From contig NZ_JABEPE010000002.1 of NCBI RefSeq assembly GCF_026788005.1, positions 351,498-415,497 on the forward strand: a DNA stretch of 64,000 nucleotides, written 5' to 3'. Below the pieces are notes generated by a model that saw nothing but the letters and a program-made list of their open reading frames with translations, made no database searches and was not told where the DNA came from. Numbering within the stretch: the stretch's first letter is position 1; each line of letters starts with the position of its first letter. This DNA is from Alteromonas sp. a30 (GTDB taxonomy: Bacteria > Pseudomonadota > Gammaproteobacteria > Enterobacterales > Alteromonadaceae). Position numbers and translations under genes: made by a program. Positions 35,748 to 45,164 of the stretch are shown here, piece by piece.

Positions 35748-35823
35748 CTTTAGAACTGCGTTCGAGTCGCGGTGGGGACACCATGGTTGGCGATACATTT
35801 ATGGTAAATAATTACTAACTTAT
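35739..35823 (+). repeat. direct repeat, right copy (attR-like tRNA-Arg remnant)
   Basis: Diverged copy of the tRNA-Arg anticodon arm, T arm, acceptor 3' strand and CCA (35739-35783), followed by matching flank (TAAATAATTACTAACTTATTT). The 5' half of the tRNA is absent: upstream lies EF-hand coding sequence. Four mismatches over 46 bases against the functional gene, two of them in the anticodon loop. It is not a functional tRNA. Confidence 0.8.
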
Positions 35824-36057
35824 TTGCTTTTGTGCCTTTAGTTCTATTAAATTTATCACCACATACACTATTATGTTGTCCTTAATGACTGTCATAGCCC
35901 CCTACTCCCCACACTAAGAAGACAGATCGGAGCACTATGCCTAGTAATCTGTGGAAAAATAATTTTGCACTACACTTCCCTTTAGCTCATATAATCAATG
36001 AATAGCCATTTCACTCCTAATTCGAATCAATCGCTTGCAGTAAAAGGACCAACACTT

Positions 36058-36687
36058 ATGTTTAAACGTTTTTTTATATTACTCATTGCCATTTGCGCCA
36101 TGTTTTCACTACAAGCCGAGACCGACTCTGCTATCGGACAGGTCATTACAGTCAAGAAGAAAGTAGAAGCCCAAAGGCAGGAATCGGTTATCCCGCTGAA
36201 GCGTAAATCCACGCTCCAACAAAAAGATATTGTTAATACTGGGGAAGAAGCCAGATCACAATTTCGTTTGAAAGACGGCACGCTCTTTACCTTAGGAGAG
36301 AATTCGTCGTTAGTTATTGATACCTATCTTTACTCGGAAGAAGCACAACCTAGTGCAAGTTTTGAGCTGGTAAAAGGGGTATTTCGTGCCATCACCGGCA
36401 AAATAACGAAAATGAAAGACCCTTCATTTAATGTCAAAACACCACTTGGAAGTATCGGGATCAGAGGCACCGACTTTTGGGGAGGGTATTTGAAACCAGA
36501 TCAAATCGACATTCTGTTTATTGATGGAGAGCATCCAATTAGCATTGAAAACGAATACGGAAAAGTAGAATTATTACAGCCCGGACAAGGCACCACGATT
36601 ATGCCCGGTAAAGCCCCTAGCAAGCCAAAAGTATGGCCAAAAAGTAAGGTGGATTGGGCGGTTAGCACAATAACAATAGATGAATAG
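36058..36687 (+). CDS. exported FecR-domain protein
   Basis: A 209-residue periplasmic protein with a signal peptide (FFILLIAICAMFSLQA-E). The FecR-like beta domain spans about 60-175: LKDGTLFTLGENSSLVID, FELVKGVFRAITGK and TPLGSIGIRGTDFW. Stand-alone FecR proteins of this kind are not tied to a FecI sigma factor; none is nearby. I chose ATG 36058 because AAAAGGA lies ten bases upstream and the signal peptide starts here; an ATG at 35998 in frame would bury it. First chromosomal gene after the island repeat. Confidence 0.75.
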   Translation: MFKRFFILLIAICAMFSLQAETDSAIGQVITVKKKVEAQRQESVIPLKRKSTLQQKDIVNTGEEARSQFRLKDGTLFTLGENSSLVIDTYLYSEEAQPSASFELVKGVFRAITGKITKMKDPSFNVKTPLGSIGIRGTDFWGGYLKPDQIDILFIDGEHPISIENEYGKVELLQPGQGTTIMPGKAPSKPKVWPKSKVDWAVSTITIDE

Positions 36688-36723
36688 CAGCCAGCTATGT
36701 AAGAAAAGTCTTAGATGAAACAC

Positions 36724-36747
36724 AGGGAGAATTGAGTCATTCTCCCT
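36724..36747. terminator. hairpin between convergent genes
   Basis: Perfect 9-bp stem AGGGAGAAT/ATTCTCCCT with a six-base loop, between the FecR gene stop and the 3' end of the minus-strand ORF at 36761. No strong T run on either side. Confidence 0.45.
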
Positions 36748-36760
36748 AATATATGTCGCC

Positions 36761-36971
36761 TTACTGGGGCAATACAGCTTGCATTTTACGATTTAACTTA
36801 TCGATAGGTTCGCCGCATTCTTTTTGGTTAATAATATAAGATGGAGCGAGCAGCATATGACGATGGTTTTCCTTCGATATCAGGGTGTAACACCAAGACC
36901 AAATTATATTTTTTGTCGTAATCCCATTCTACGGGTGCAAACAGGGGATTTGCTGACAAATGCTTTAGCAC
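36761..36971 (-). pseudogene. small hypothetical gene with a frameshift
   Basis: On the minus strand GAAGGGAAGG precedes a GTG at 36971 that opens MLKHLSANPLFAPVEWDYDK. The frame then runs into a stop after LYY, but the +1 frame, entered at a run of six A, continues as NIIWSWCYTLISKENHRHML and ends MQAVLPQ-stop at 36761. Removing one A gives a 69-residue protein. It could be a real pseudogene, programmed slippage, or a sequencing error in the A run. No family recognised. Confidence 0.45.
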
Positions 36972-37026
36972 AACCCTTCCCTTCTCATATATACTTTCTA
37001 GCCCATTCGCTTTTAGGATGATGAAA

Positions 37027-37623
37027 ATGAGCCAAGATAACAACGCTTCCCCCTCCGACTTTCAAGCCGAAATGCTCCAACTCGATGGCATTAAACCTTT
37101 GAAACAAGTCGATACCGTTTATCACGCGCCCTCTGAAGCCGACATCCTAGCCAAGCAACTTAAGCGACAAGCATTAGAAAAGGAGTTAGGGAGCTATCAG
37201 AACCACTTAACAACGGAATCGGTACAACCGATTGCGCCGGACGATGTTATCGCCTACAAAAAAGAGGGGGTTCAAGAAGGTGTGTTTAAGAACCTGCGTT
37301 TAGGAAAGTACGACATTACTCGTATGCTAAGTCTGCAAGGGATGAAGTTTAAAGACGCACACGAAAAGGTATTTCACTTTATTGTCGATAACTACAAATT
37401 TGGCAATCGCGCTTTACTAATAAAACACGGCATGGGCATTCACAGTAAGCCTTACCCGGGTTTTTACAAAAGCTACATCAATGTTTGGCTCCGCAGCCTG
37501 CCTGAAGTATTGGCGTTTCATACCGCAATAAAACAACATGGCGGCTATGGCGCGGTATATGTGTTGTTAAAGAAAAATGAACAACTGAAACTGGATAACA
37601 GGGAAAAGCACAAATCTGGATAA
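37027..37623 (+). CDS. smrA: Smr-domain protein SmrA/YdaL, DNA endonuclease family
   Basis: A 198-residue protein homologous to E. coli YdaL: DVIAYKKEGVQEGVFKNLRLGKYD (seen around 72-95), ALLIKHGMGIHSK and the C-terminal HGGYGAVYVLLKK. The LDLHG motif of MutS2-type Smr domains is replaced by LSLQG; E. coli YdaL also lacks it, so this is a subfamily trait. Members have nicking activity in vitro. I chose ATG 37027, eight bases after AGGA; ATGs at 37018 and 37021 are in the same frame. Confidence 0.8.
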   Translation: MSQDNNASPSDFQAEMLQLDGIKPLKQVDTVYHAPSEADILAKQLKRQALEKELGSYQNHLTTESVQPIAPDDVIAYKKEGVQEGVFKNLRLGKYDITRMLSLQGMKFKDAHEKVFHFIVDNYKFGNRALLIKHGMGIHSKPYPGFYKSYINVWLRSLPEVLAFHTAIKQHGGYGAVYVLLKKNEQLKLDNREKHKSG

Positions 37624-37760
37624 AAAGGAGATTTAGATTTAACAATAAGAAGGGATAGATTAAGAGAATAGAGCATTGCACCTAGTCAAGCATGACTTGA
37701 AAGGTTATATGAAAAGGTCCTTTTTATTAATTCTGCTCCGCTAGTCCAACTATCAGAATA

Positions 37761-37901
37761 TTATTCCGATTGCTCTGACTGACTCACTTCCACTTTAGGT
37801 TCATCAGATGACACTTTTGTGCTCATCACTGCGGAGACAATCAAAACGACCACTGCCAAAAAGACACCGATTAACCCGAAACCTTTTGAAGAACGATTCA
37901 T
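37761..37901 (-). CDS. small single-pass membrane protein
   Basis: A 46-residue protein beginning MNRSSKGFGLIGVFLAVVVL: a basic N-terminus, one hydrophobic segment (about 8-26) and an acidic/serine-rich tail (SSDEPKVEVSQSEQSE). GAGAA lies five bases upstream of the ATG. The frame is open for 17 more codons upstream. No family recognised. The topology looks real, but coding status rests on composition only. Confidence 0.5.
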   Translation of the reverse strand: MNRSSKGFGLIGVFLAVVVLIVSAVMSTKVSSDEPKVEVSQSEQSE

Positions 37902-38116
37902 AAAATTCTCAGTTTTTATTATTTTAATTATCAGCGAATACAAACTGTACAAGCCTTACCCTAAAAGGGATTCGACAAATACAACTATCCGAGCGCAAAT
38001 AATATACAACGTCATGTAATTAAACAACAACTTGATGAAAAAAAAAGGAATTTATGTCATTTTTTGGTATTTTTTGACAATTTCGGATAATAAATGACGC
38101 AATTTCGAGGAAGTTC

Positions 38117-38163
38117 ACACAACTTTGGCTTTTTTCATTCGGGCGAATTAGCCAAAGTTGTGT
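38117..38163 (-). terminator. long inverted repeat downstream of purL
   Basis: A perfect 14-bp inverted repeat (38117-38130 with 38150-38163), with an inner ATTCG/CGAAT stem in the 19-base loop. It lies 20 bases after the purL stop. No U tract follows on the minus strand, so it may be a Rho-linked 3'-end stabiliser or a small repeat element. Confidence 0.5.
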
Positions 38164-38183
38164 TCTTATAACAGCACTTTAGA

Positions 38184-41100
38184 TTACTTCAACCATGCTC
38201 GTGCATTTCTGAACATACGTACCCAAGGGCTGTCTTCACTCCAATCATCTGGATGCCACGAATTTGCGACGGTACGGAAAACACGTTCAGGATGCGGCAT
38301 CATAATTGTGGCCCTGCCATCTTCAGAAGTCACCGCAGTAATACCTTGTGGCGAACCATTTGGATTTAGCGGATATTGTTCTGTGGCTTGTCCTTGGTGA
38401 TCAATGTAACGCAAACTGGTTTGCTCTGCGTTCACTAAAGCATCAAGGTGAGCAGCATCGGTAAACTCTGCGCGGCCTTCTCCATGCGAAACCGCAATTG
38501 GCATTTTTGAGCCCTGCATATCAGTGAAGAACAACGATGGACTTTGCATCACTTCGACCATGGCAAAGCGCGCTTCAAAACGTTCAGAACGGTTAGTCAC
38601 AAAACGTGGCCAATGTTCAGCACCCGGAATTAACGCTTTCAAATTAGACAGCATCTGACAGCCATTACATACGCCTAAGCTGAAGGTATTTGGGTTGCTA
38701 AAGAAGGTAGCAAATTGTTCGCGAGCACGGGCATTAAACAAAATGGTTTTTGCCCATCCTTCACCTGCCCCTAACACATCCCCGTAGGAGAAACCGCCGC
38801 AGGCTACCAGCCCTTGGAAGTCCGATAAATTCACTCTTCCTTGTAAAATGTCGCTCATATGTACATCAACCGCAGCAAAACCGGCTCTGTCAAACACGGC
38901 CGCCATTTCTACATGCGAATTTACACCTTGTTCACGTAAAATAGCCACCTTCGGGCTAATACCTTTTGCAATGAAAGGCGCGGCCACATCTTGGTTGATA
39001 TCGAACGTTAGCTCAGCAAACATACCCGGATCATTGGCATCCGATTTCAACGCTAATTCTTCTTTGGCGCATTCTGGGTTGTCACGCATGGATTGCATGT
39101 GATGTGTTGTTTGCGCCCACAAAGTACGGTATTCACTGCGTTTCGCATGCAGCACCACGTTATTTTGATAGCTAAATGACAATTCGTCATTTTCAGTAAC
39201 GCAACCAATAACGTGTGTGCAATCCGACAATCCGTGCTCTGCAAATGTTGCCTGCACATTTTCCAACGCCGATGCGGGAACCTGTAATACTGCACCTAAT
39301 TCTTCCGAGAAAAGAATGGAAGCGGCATCTTCACCTAAACCATCTAGCTGCGCGCTGATACCGCAGTGACCCGCAAACGCCATTTCAGCCAACGTTGTAA
39401 ATAAACCACCGTCTGAACGGTCGTGATACGCCCACACTTGCTGCTGCTGAATCAAACTTTGAACGGCATTAAAGAAACCACCTAGCAATTCTGGCGAGTC
39501 TAAATCCGCAGGAACTGTGCCTAATTGATTGTAAACCTGCGCCAAGCAAGAGCCACCTAAACGATTTTGGCCCTGACCTAAATCCACCAGCACTAACACC
39601 GAATCGCCTTTATCCGTGCGAAGCTGAGGCGTTAAGGTTTTTCTGACATCTTCAACACGTGCAAAAGAGGAAATAACCAAGGATAGGGGCGCGATAACGG
39701 CTTTTTCGTCTTCGCCGTCTTGCCAGCGGGTTTGCATCGACATGGAGTCTTTACCCACAGGAATGGTTAAACCGAGTGCCGGACACAACTCTTCTCCGAT
39801 GGCGTGAACCGCTTCATATAAACCCGCATCTTCACCGGGATGACCCGCCGCTGCCATCCAGTTTGCAGAAAGTTTAATATGTGTTAAATCACCAATATCG
39901 GCTGCGGCAATATTGGTGATCGATTCGGCGACCGCCATACGCGCTGATGCCGCATAGCTAAGTAAGGCGATTGGTGTACGCTCGCCCATTGCCATGGCTT
40001 CACCATGATAAGTATCGAACGCAGATGCCGTTACTGCGACATCTGCCACAGGCACCTGCCAAGGACCTACCATTTGGTCGCGCGTCACCATGCCCGTTAC
40101 CGAACGGTCGCCAATAGTAATTAAGAAAGTTTTTTCAGCAATGGCGGGCAAGCGCAGTAAGCGCTCTGCGGCGTCTTGAATGTCGATGTTTTTAACATCA
40201 AATTCAGAACCTTGAGACTGCGCACTTTGCACATCGCGATGCATTTTTGGTGGTTTGCCTAGCAATACATCTAACGGCATATCGATTGGGCTGTTATCAA
40301 AGTGCTCATCGGTAACAGTTAAGTGTTGCTCTTTGGTGGCCTTACCAACAACCGCGAATGGCGCTCGCTCACGCTCACAGATTTGGGTGAACAATGGCAA
40401 GTTTTCATCAGAAACCGACAATACATAACGCTCTTGAGATTCGTTACACCAGACTTCATGAGGCGACATACCCGGTTCATCATTTGGCACATTACGCAAT
40501 TCAAACACGCCGCCCATGCCAGCATCGTTTACGAGCTCAGGGAAAGCGTTAGATAACCCGCCTGCGCCAACATCGTGAATAAATTGAATCGGGTTTTGGT
40601 CGCCAAGCTGCCAACAACGGTCAATCACTTCCTGACAACGACGCTCCATTTCCGGGTTATCGCGCTGCACAGAAGCAAAGTCTAAGTCTTCGTTAGATTG
40701 ACCCGATGCCATAGACGACGCCGCGCCACCACCAAGGCCGATATTCATTGCTGGGCCGCCTAGTACAATCAGATTTGCGCCTTCGGTGATCTCACCTTTT
40801 TGTACGTGATCTTCACGAATGTTACCCAAGCCCCCCGCTATCATAATCGGTTTGTGATAGCCGCGAACTTCTTCTCCGTTAAAGCTATTCACTTGGTTTT
40901 CGTATGTACGGAAGTAACCGAGAATATTCGGACGACCGAATTCGTTGTTAAAAGCCGCGCCACCTAGCGGACCATCAATCATAATATCGAGAGCGCTAAC
41001 GATGCGCGAAGGCTTACCGTAGGTTTGTTCCCAAGGTTGCTCGAAACCGGGAATAGCTAAATTGGAAACGCTAAAGCCGACTAATCCGGCCTTTGGCTTA

Positions 41101-42077
41101 GAACCTCTGCCCGTTGCGCCTTCATCACGAATTTCACCGCCAGAACCCGTCGCTGCGCCTGGGAAGGGTGAAATAGCGGTTGGGTGATTGTGGGTCTCCA
41201 CTTTCATTAAGATATGAATATCTTCAAGGTGGTAGCGATATTCTGCATCGCTGGCATCGGCAAAAAAGCGCCCTGCTTTTGAGCCCGTCATCACCGCGGC
41301 GTTATCTTTATAAGCAGACAACACATGATCGCCATGTTGTTCGAAAGTGTTCTTAATCATTTTAAACAAGGATTTAGGCTGTACTTCGCCGTCGATTGTC
41401 CAATCTGCATTGAAAATTTTATGTCGGCAATGTTCCGAGTTTGCTTGGGCAAACATGTATAATTCAACGTCCGTTGGATTACGTTCCAATCCTTGATAAC
41501 TTTTGACTAAGTAATCGATTTCGTCATCTGCAAGGGCCAAGCCCAAATCGATATTCGCTTGCGATAACTGTGCTTTTCCACCTTGTAAAATATCGACGCG
41601 ATTAAAAGGCTTAGGCTCAGATTCAACAAACAACGCTTGTGCATCGTCTAATTCAAAAAACACTGATTCTGTCATTCTGTCATGCAGAACAGTAGTGGCT
41701 TTTGCCTTATCTTGTTCAGAGAGCGGCGCATCAGATTGAAGATAATAAGCGCATCCTCGTTCCAATCTTTTGACTTTGCTTAAACCACAGTTAATAGCAA
41801 TGTCCGTGGCTTTCGAAGACCAAGGTGACAAGGTGCCGGGGCGAGGCGTTACCAGGAACAACTCACCTTCAGGTTGACTGTCATTTAGCTTTGGTCCGTA
41901 GGTTAATAAGGTTTTCAGCAACTCGGTTTCTTGTGCGTCTAAATCCGCACTAAGATGCGCAAAATGCATGTAATGAGTAGAAACTGAAGTAATGGGCAGA
42001 CCCATTGCTTGCAAAGCGTGAAGTAACTTTTCGATTCGAAAGCCGGAAAGTGCCGGTGCACCGCGCAACGTCAACAT
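38184..42077 (-). CDS. purL: phosphoribosylformylglycinamidine synthase
   Basis: Fourth step of de novo purine synthesis: FGAR + Gln + ATP to FGAM. The single-chain gammaproteobacterial form of about 1297 residues. The N-terminal PurS-like part begins [18 protein letters not shown]. The AIRS-like ATP domains include [23 protein letters not shown] (seen in part) and [21 protein letters not shown]. The C-terminal glutaminase has [11 protein letters not shown] with the Cys nucleophile and SHGEGRAEF with the catalytic His. I chose ATG 42077, matching E. coli (MMEILRGSPALSAFR), over 42092. Cytoplasmic and monocistronic. Confidence 0.97.
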   Translation of the reverse strand: MLTLRGAPALSGFRIEKLLHALQAMGLPITSVSTHYMHFAHLSADLDAQETELLKTLLTYGPKLNDSQPEGELFLVTPRPGTLSPWSSKATDIAINCGLSKVKRLERGCAYYLQSDAPLSEQDKAKATTVLHDRMTESVFFELDDAQALFVESEPKPFNRVDILQGGKAQLSQANIDLGLALADDEIDYLVKSYQGLERNPTDVELYMFAQANSEHCRHKIFNADWTIDGEVQPKSLFKMIKNTFEQHGDHVLSAYKDNAAVMTGSKAGRFFADASDAEYRYHLEDIHILMKVETHNHPTAISPFPGAATGSGGEIRDEGATGRGSKPKAGLVGFSVSNLAIPGFEQPWEQTYGKPSRIVSALDIMIDGPLGGAAFNNEFGRPNILGYFRTYENQVNSFNGEEVRGYHKPIMIAGGLGNIREDHVQKGEITEGANLIVLGGPAMNIGLGGGAASSMASGQSNEDLDFASVQRDNPEMERRCQEVIDRCWQLGDQNPIQFIHDVGAGGLSNAFPELVNDAGMGGVFELRNVPNDEPGMSPHEVWCNESQERYVLSVSDENLPLFTQICERERAPFAVVGKATKEQHLTVTDEHFDNSPIDMPLDVLLGKPPKMHRDVQSAQSQGSEFDVKNIDIQDAAERLLRLPAIAEKTFLITIGDRSVTGMVTRDQMVGPWQVPVADVAVTASAFDTYHGEAMAMGERTPIALLSYAASARMAVAESITNIAAADIGDLTHIKLSANWMAAAGHPGEDAGLYEAVHAIGEELCPALGLTIPVGKDSMSMQTRWQDGEDEKAVIAPLSLVISSFARVEDVRKTLTPQLRTDKGDSVLVLVDLGQGQNRLGGSCLAQVYNQLGTVPADLDSPELLGGFFNAVQSLIQQQQVWAYHDRSDGGLFTTLAEMAFAGHCGISAQLDGLGEDAASILFSEELGAVLQVPASALENVQATFAEHGLSDCTHVIGCVTENDELSFSYQNNVVLHAKRSEYRTLWAQTTHHMQSMRDNPECAKEELALKSDANDPGMFAELTFDINQDVAAPFIAKGISPKVAILREQGVNSHVEMAAVFDRAGFAAVDVHMSDILQGRVNLSDFQGLVACGGFSYGDVLGAGEGWAKTILFNARAREQFATFFSNPNTFSLGVCNGCQMLSNLKALIPGAEHWPRFVTNRSERFEARFAMVEVMQSPSLFFTDMQGSKMPIAVSHGEGRAEFTDAAHLDALVNAEQTSLRYIDHQGQATEQYPLNPNGSPQGITAVTSEDGRATIMMPHPERVFRTVANSWHPDDWSEDSPWVRMFRNARAWLK

Positions 42078-42286
42078 AATACTAAATACCACCGTTGTAG
42101 GGTTTAGATTGCCGAGAATAGAGATTCAAATGCTCAAATGTGTTCACTTCATTGTAGACAACCATGCCAACAATGAATCACCGACATCGCGCCAGTGACA
42201 AACCAAAATGCCGACCAAGACCTGATCTTTCTTTAAACAATTTGGAGATAAACTACATGCTGAGTGAACCTTTTAAGAAGGCGGCG

Positions 42287-42315
42287 ATTATAGACTAAAA
42301 CCCTTCCGCTGATAA
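42287..42315 (-). promoter_or_regulatory. candidate purL promoter
   Basis: On the minus strand TTATCA, 17 bases, TATAAT. It gives purL a leader of about 200 bases. The -35 is weak and I see no convincing PurR box. Confidence 0.4.
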
Positions 42316-42351
42316 AGATTTGTGCAGTAATTAACGTGAATAAACTGGCAG

Positions 42352-43779
42352 TTGAAAAGTAAATTCGTCAGAATAAAGACTGATTGCATTAAACAACGTA
42401 TTCCTGTGCAAAGATTAATTACCAATTCTGTCAAAATACTGCTTTTGTTTTTTCTCGTTTTGATTCTTCAAGCCTGTGATCGCTTTCTCAAGCCACAAAA
42501 TCAATTACAAAAGATCCTGGATGCGGGCGTCTTAAAAGTAGGCACGCAATACAGTTTTAACACTTATTATCAAGGCGCAAAAGGACCGGAAGGGCTGGAG
42601 TATGAGCTTGCTAAAGGTTTTGCTGATCATTTGGGGGTGGCGCTTGAGGTGTATCCTCATTACAACCGCACTTCGTTATACCCACTTTTAGAGCAAGACC
42701 ATATCGATTTAATCGCCGTGGGCATTGCTAAGACCAGCAATCAAGAACGTTTTAAATTTGCCCCAAGCTATCAACGCGCAAGCCAGAAATTAGTCTATAA
42801 GCAAGGTATTGTGCGCCCGAAGTCCCCCGAAGATTTAGACGGTAAATTGGTCATTGCCGAGGGAAGCGGCTTTGAGGATTGGCTCACTTCAAATGAACAG
42901 GCGCAATCCAAATGGCGCAATATTGATTGGAAAATTTCGGAATTGGAGGATGTTGAAGAATTAGCGCTAAACATTCAAAGTGGCGCACTGGACTACACCA
43001 TCGTTGATTCAAACAGCTTAGCCGTATTACGCCGCTTACATCCCAACTTAAGTGTAGGTTTTACCGTTGTTCAAGAGCAGCCTTTAGCATGGGCGCTCGC
43101 TAAACATCAGGATGATTCTTTACTTGCCGCTTTAGTGGAATATTTTGGTGAGGTCAATGACAATGGCACGCTCGCAGTATTGATGGAAAAATACTTTGGT
43201 CACATAAAGGAATTTAATTATGTTGACACCAAAGCTTTTCTACAAGCAGCCAATCAGACTCTTCCTCAATATCAAGCATGGTTTAAGAAATATTCCTCCA
43301 GTATTGATTGGCGTTTATTGGCGGCGATGAGTTATCAAGAAAGTCACTGGAACCCGAAAGCTAAATCCCCAACTGGCGTGCGTGGTTTAATGATGTTGAC
43401 GCTTGCAACGGCACAAGAATTGGAAGTGAATTCTCGCCTTGATCCTGAAGAAAGCATTCGTGGTGGCGCTCAATACTTTGAGAGCTTATTACGTCGCATT
43501 CCCGAAAGAATTAGCTCTCCCGATAGGATCTGGTTCGCTCTTGCAGCTTATAATATTGGACTTGGTCATTTAGAAGATGCGCGAGTGCTAACGCAAAAGC
43601 TCGGTGGCAATCCCGACCTTTGGATAGATGTTAAAAAACACCTTCCTCTATTAAGTAAGAAACGCTATTACCGTACAACTCAATATGGCTATGCACGAGG
43701 CCATGAGGCGCTGACCTATGTTTCAAATATCCGCCGTTATTACGATAGCCTGATTTATCTGACCGAAAAACAACCTTAA
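42352..43779 (+). CDS. mltF: membrane-bound lytic murein transglycosylase F
   Basis: Cleaves peptidoglycan glycan strands, forming 1,6-anhydromuramic ends. Lipoprotein signal with lipobox LILQAC. The N-terminal solute-binding-like domain spans about 55-290 (LKVGTQYSFNTYYQG), and the C-terminal SLT/lysozyme-like domain about 305-470, with the catalytic Glu in AAMSYQESHWNPKAKSPTGVRG and AAYNIGLGHLEDA (both seen in part). Adjacent to purL, as in many gammaproteobacteria. The start is uncertain: TTG 42352 or GTG 42406, the latter giving a compact signal peptide; neither has a clear ribosome site. Confidence 0.92.
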   Translation: MKSKFVRIKTDCIKQRIPVQRLITNSVKILLLFFLVLILQACDRFLKPQNQLQKILDAGVLKVGTQYSFNTYYQGAKGPEGLEYELAKGFADHLGVALEVYPHYNRTSLYPLLEQDHIDLIAVGIAKTSNQERFKFAPSYQRASQKLVYKQGIVRPKSPEDLDGKLVIAEGSGFEDWLTSNEQAQSKWRNIDWKISELEDVEELALNIQSGALDYTIVDSNSLAVLRRLHPNLSVGFTVVQEQPLAWALAKHQDDSLLAALVEYFGEVNDNGTLAVLMEKYFGHIKEFNYVDTKAFLQAANQTLPQYQAWFKKYSSSIDWRLLAAMSYQESHWNPKAKSPTGVRGLMMLTLATAQELEVNSRLDPEESIRGGAQYFESLLRRIPERISSPDRIWFALAAYNIGLGHLEDARVLTQKLGGNPDLWIDVKKHLPLLSKKRYYRTTQYGYARGHEALTYVSNIRRYYDSLIYLTEKQP

Positions 43780-44113
43780 TTAGCGTAAAGATAAAGCATT
43801 TTTTGAAAGTCTTTATTAAAACTTTCATATACTTTTACATCGTTATTCTTTACCATCCGGTCAGTTTGTGTAATATTCCTCAGCCTTGGATGAAATTTTT
43901 TAACCATCCAATCGATCACATATTGCAAAGTCGCTCTTCTTATAGCGACACAATATGGCCGAATACGCCATCCAATTCGTTAGAAAATATGTATAAACCT
44001 TGATTTGCCATGTTTCTGACACAATTGACTGAGACACTGTCACTAATCGAGCAAGCTGGTTATGCGTAGCCATTTTGTTCATTAAAATGATGAAACCTAT
44101 ATAGGAGATTAAC
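43780..44113. other. intergenic region after mltF
   Basis: About 330 bases. Open frames on both strands (for example minus 43900-44154) lack ribosome sites and resemble no protein I know. The only clear signal is AGGAGAT at 44103-44109, serving the small gene that follows. Confidence 0.5.
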
Positions 44114-44266
44114 TTGAGAAAAAACAAAATGTCATTGAAACGACGCTCACTCAATAATGGGTCGAGAAGAAGACACCTTATTAAGAAACTACACCAAAAA
44201 TTGTCACACAGAAGACAGAAGTTCCAACAACAACTAGAAAGCGCTAGTTGGGCAGAAGCAAGTTAA
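44114..44266 (+). CDS. small basic protein, TTG start
   Basis: Fifty codons opening with TTG, preceded by AGGAGAT at 5-base spacing. The protein is very basic (KMSLKRRSLNNGSRRRHLIK, then KLSHRRQKFQQQLESASWAEAS at the end) and probably binds nucleic acid or the ribosome. ATG 44129 is an internal alternative without a ribosome site. Its stop overlaps the convergent tadA stop by four bases. No family recognised. The strong ribosome site, absence of stops and charged composition support a real gene. Confidence 0.55.
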   Translation: MRKNKMSLKRRSLNNGSRRRHLIKKLHQKLSHRRQKFQQQLESASWAEAS

Positions 44267-44775
44267 GACTCCTCCCAACTGGCGTTGTCTCCCGCCTCTT
44301 TCATTGCTAACTTCAAGCGTTTTTTTTCTTCCCGCCTTTGTTTAAAAAAATCCGATAATTTATTAGCACATTCATTTTCTAAGATACCACCGACAATCTC
44401 AGCCTGATGGTTAAGGTTTGGGTGCTGAACTAAATTCATGATGCTACCAGCGGCACCGGTTTTATAATCCGATGCACCAAAAATAATGCGAGCGACCCGA
44501 CTGTGGACAAGCAAACCTGCGCACATGGAGCACGGCTCCAGTGTCACATATAAATCAGCATTAATAAGCCTGTAGTTTCCTACTCTTTTTGCAGCTTGGC
44601 GTATAGCAATCATTTCCGCATGAGCGGATGGGTCGTGATTAAGAATGGATTGATTCCAACCTTCACCCACGCGCTGGTTGTTAATGACAACAATAGCACC
44701 AACGGGAATCTCACCAACAGCCGCAGCCCGCTCAGCCAGCTTCAAGGCTTCCTTCATCCAATACTCGTGAGTCAT
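44263..44775 (-). CDS. tadA: tRNA-specific adenosine deaminase
   Basis: Converts A34 to inosine in tRNA-Arg(ACG), allowing it to read CGU, CGC and CGA. The 170-residue zinc enzyme has the ligand and proton-shuttle motif HAEMIA (about 52-57) and PCSMCAG (about 82-88), plus the N-terminal YWMKEALKLAERAA. The C-terminal tail (KKRLKLAMKEAG) is basic. The length is normal. Confidence 0.95.
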   Translation of the reverse strand: MTHEYWMKEALKLAERAAAVGEIPVGAIVVINNQRVGEGWNQSILNHDPSAHAEMIAIRQAAKRVGNYRLINADLYVTLEPCSMCAGLLVHSRVARIIFGASDYKTGAAGSIMNLVQHPNLNHQAEIVGGILENECANKLSDFFKQRREEKKRLKLAMKEAGDNASWEES

Positions 44776-44916
44776 ATTCGCTTTCGTGTTAGGTAATTAA
44801 TAGCGATGGCAATTATACGAAGGAGTAAATTGAAACACCATGTTAAAAGGATTGACCTAAGAGACGTAAAAAACCATTATTTACCTAGCAAGTCGTATAC
44901 GAAAGAGGAACACGTA

Positions 44917-45132
44917 ATGAATATGACCGCAGTTGCTATTGTTGCCATCATTTGCTGGGCAATTGTTGAGCTTACATCCAATAAGCGTCGCGCCACAATG
45001 AATAAGAAAAGTGAATCAGAGCTCAATCAAAAAATTGCCGACCTTCAAGAAAGGATCGTTACTCTTGAAAAGATTGTGACCGACGAAAAATACGATTTAA
45101 ATAAGCAATTTGAAGATTTAAAGAAACAATAA
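44917..45132 (+). CDS. PspB-like small membrane protein
   Basis: A 71-residue protein with one N-terminal membrane helix (MTAVAIVAIICWAIVEL) and a C-terminal coiled coil containing RIVTLEKIVTDEKYDLNKQFEDL-type heptads, the pattern of phage-shock protein B and relatives. AGAGGAA lies six bases upstream of ATG 44917. No pspA, pspC or pspF is adjacent, so a role in envelope stress is only a family-based guess. Upstream in-frame ATG 44806 lacks a ribosome site. Confidence 0.65.
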   Translation: MNMTAVAIVAIICWAIVELTSNKRRATMNKKSESELNQKIADLQERIVTLEKIVTDEKYDLNKQFEDLKKQ

Positions 45133-45164
45133 ATTGCTGAAAAGCTTGTTCTGCCAACCTTCCG

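Larger units (their letters stand above)
20750..35783. mobile_element. genomic island at tRNA-Arg(CCU)
   Basis: About 15 kb between an intact tRNA-Arg gene and a diverged copy of its 3' half. It contains one biosynthetic/efflux gene set and one decayed gene, none of them usual neighbours of flgT or purL. The repeat-bounded structure is what site-specific integration at a tRNA leaves behind. I find no integrase, excisionase, transposase or phage gene, so it would be an immobilised or trans-mobilised island. The degenerate repeat suggests an old event. Confidence 0.7.

Noticed and set aside
20750..35783. Search for an integrase, transposase, toxin-antitoxin or phage gene that would show active mobility.
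   Set aside because: None found; every sizeable frame is accounted for by metabolic or transport genes. I therefore do not call it an integrative element with its own mobility.
35416..35784. Minus-strand open frame of 122 codons across the EF-hand region.
   Set aside because: It is the complement of clear EF-hand coding sequence and of the tRNA-like repeat, is serine-rich low-complexity, and has no ribosome site.
37027..37623. Missing LDLHG motif in the Smr domain.
   Set aside because: E. coli YdaL (SmrA) lacks the motif too; this is normal for the subfamily.
43900..44154. Minus-strand open frame opposite the small basic gene.
   Set aside because: No ribosome site, no recognisable features, and it is antisense to a better-supported plus-strand gene.
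44806..44916. Longer N-terminus for the PspB-like protein, from ATG 44806.
   Set aside because: No ribosome site there; AGAGGAA before ATG 44917 gives a protein starting with the membrane helix.
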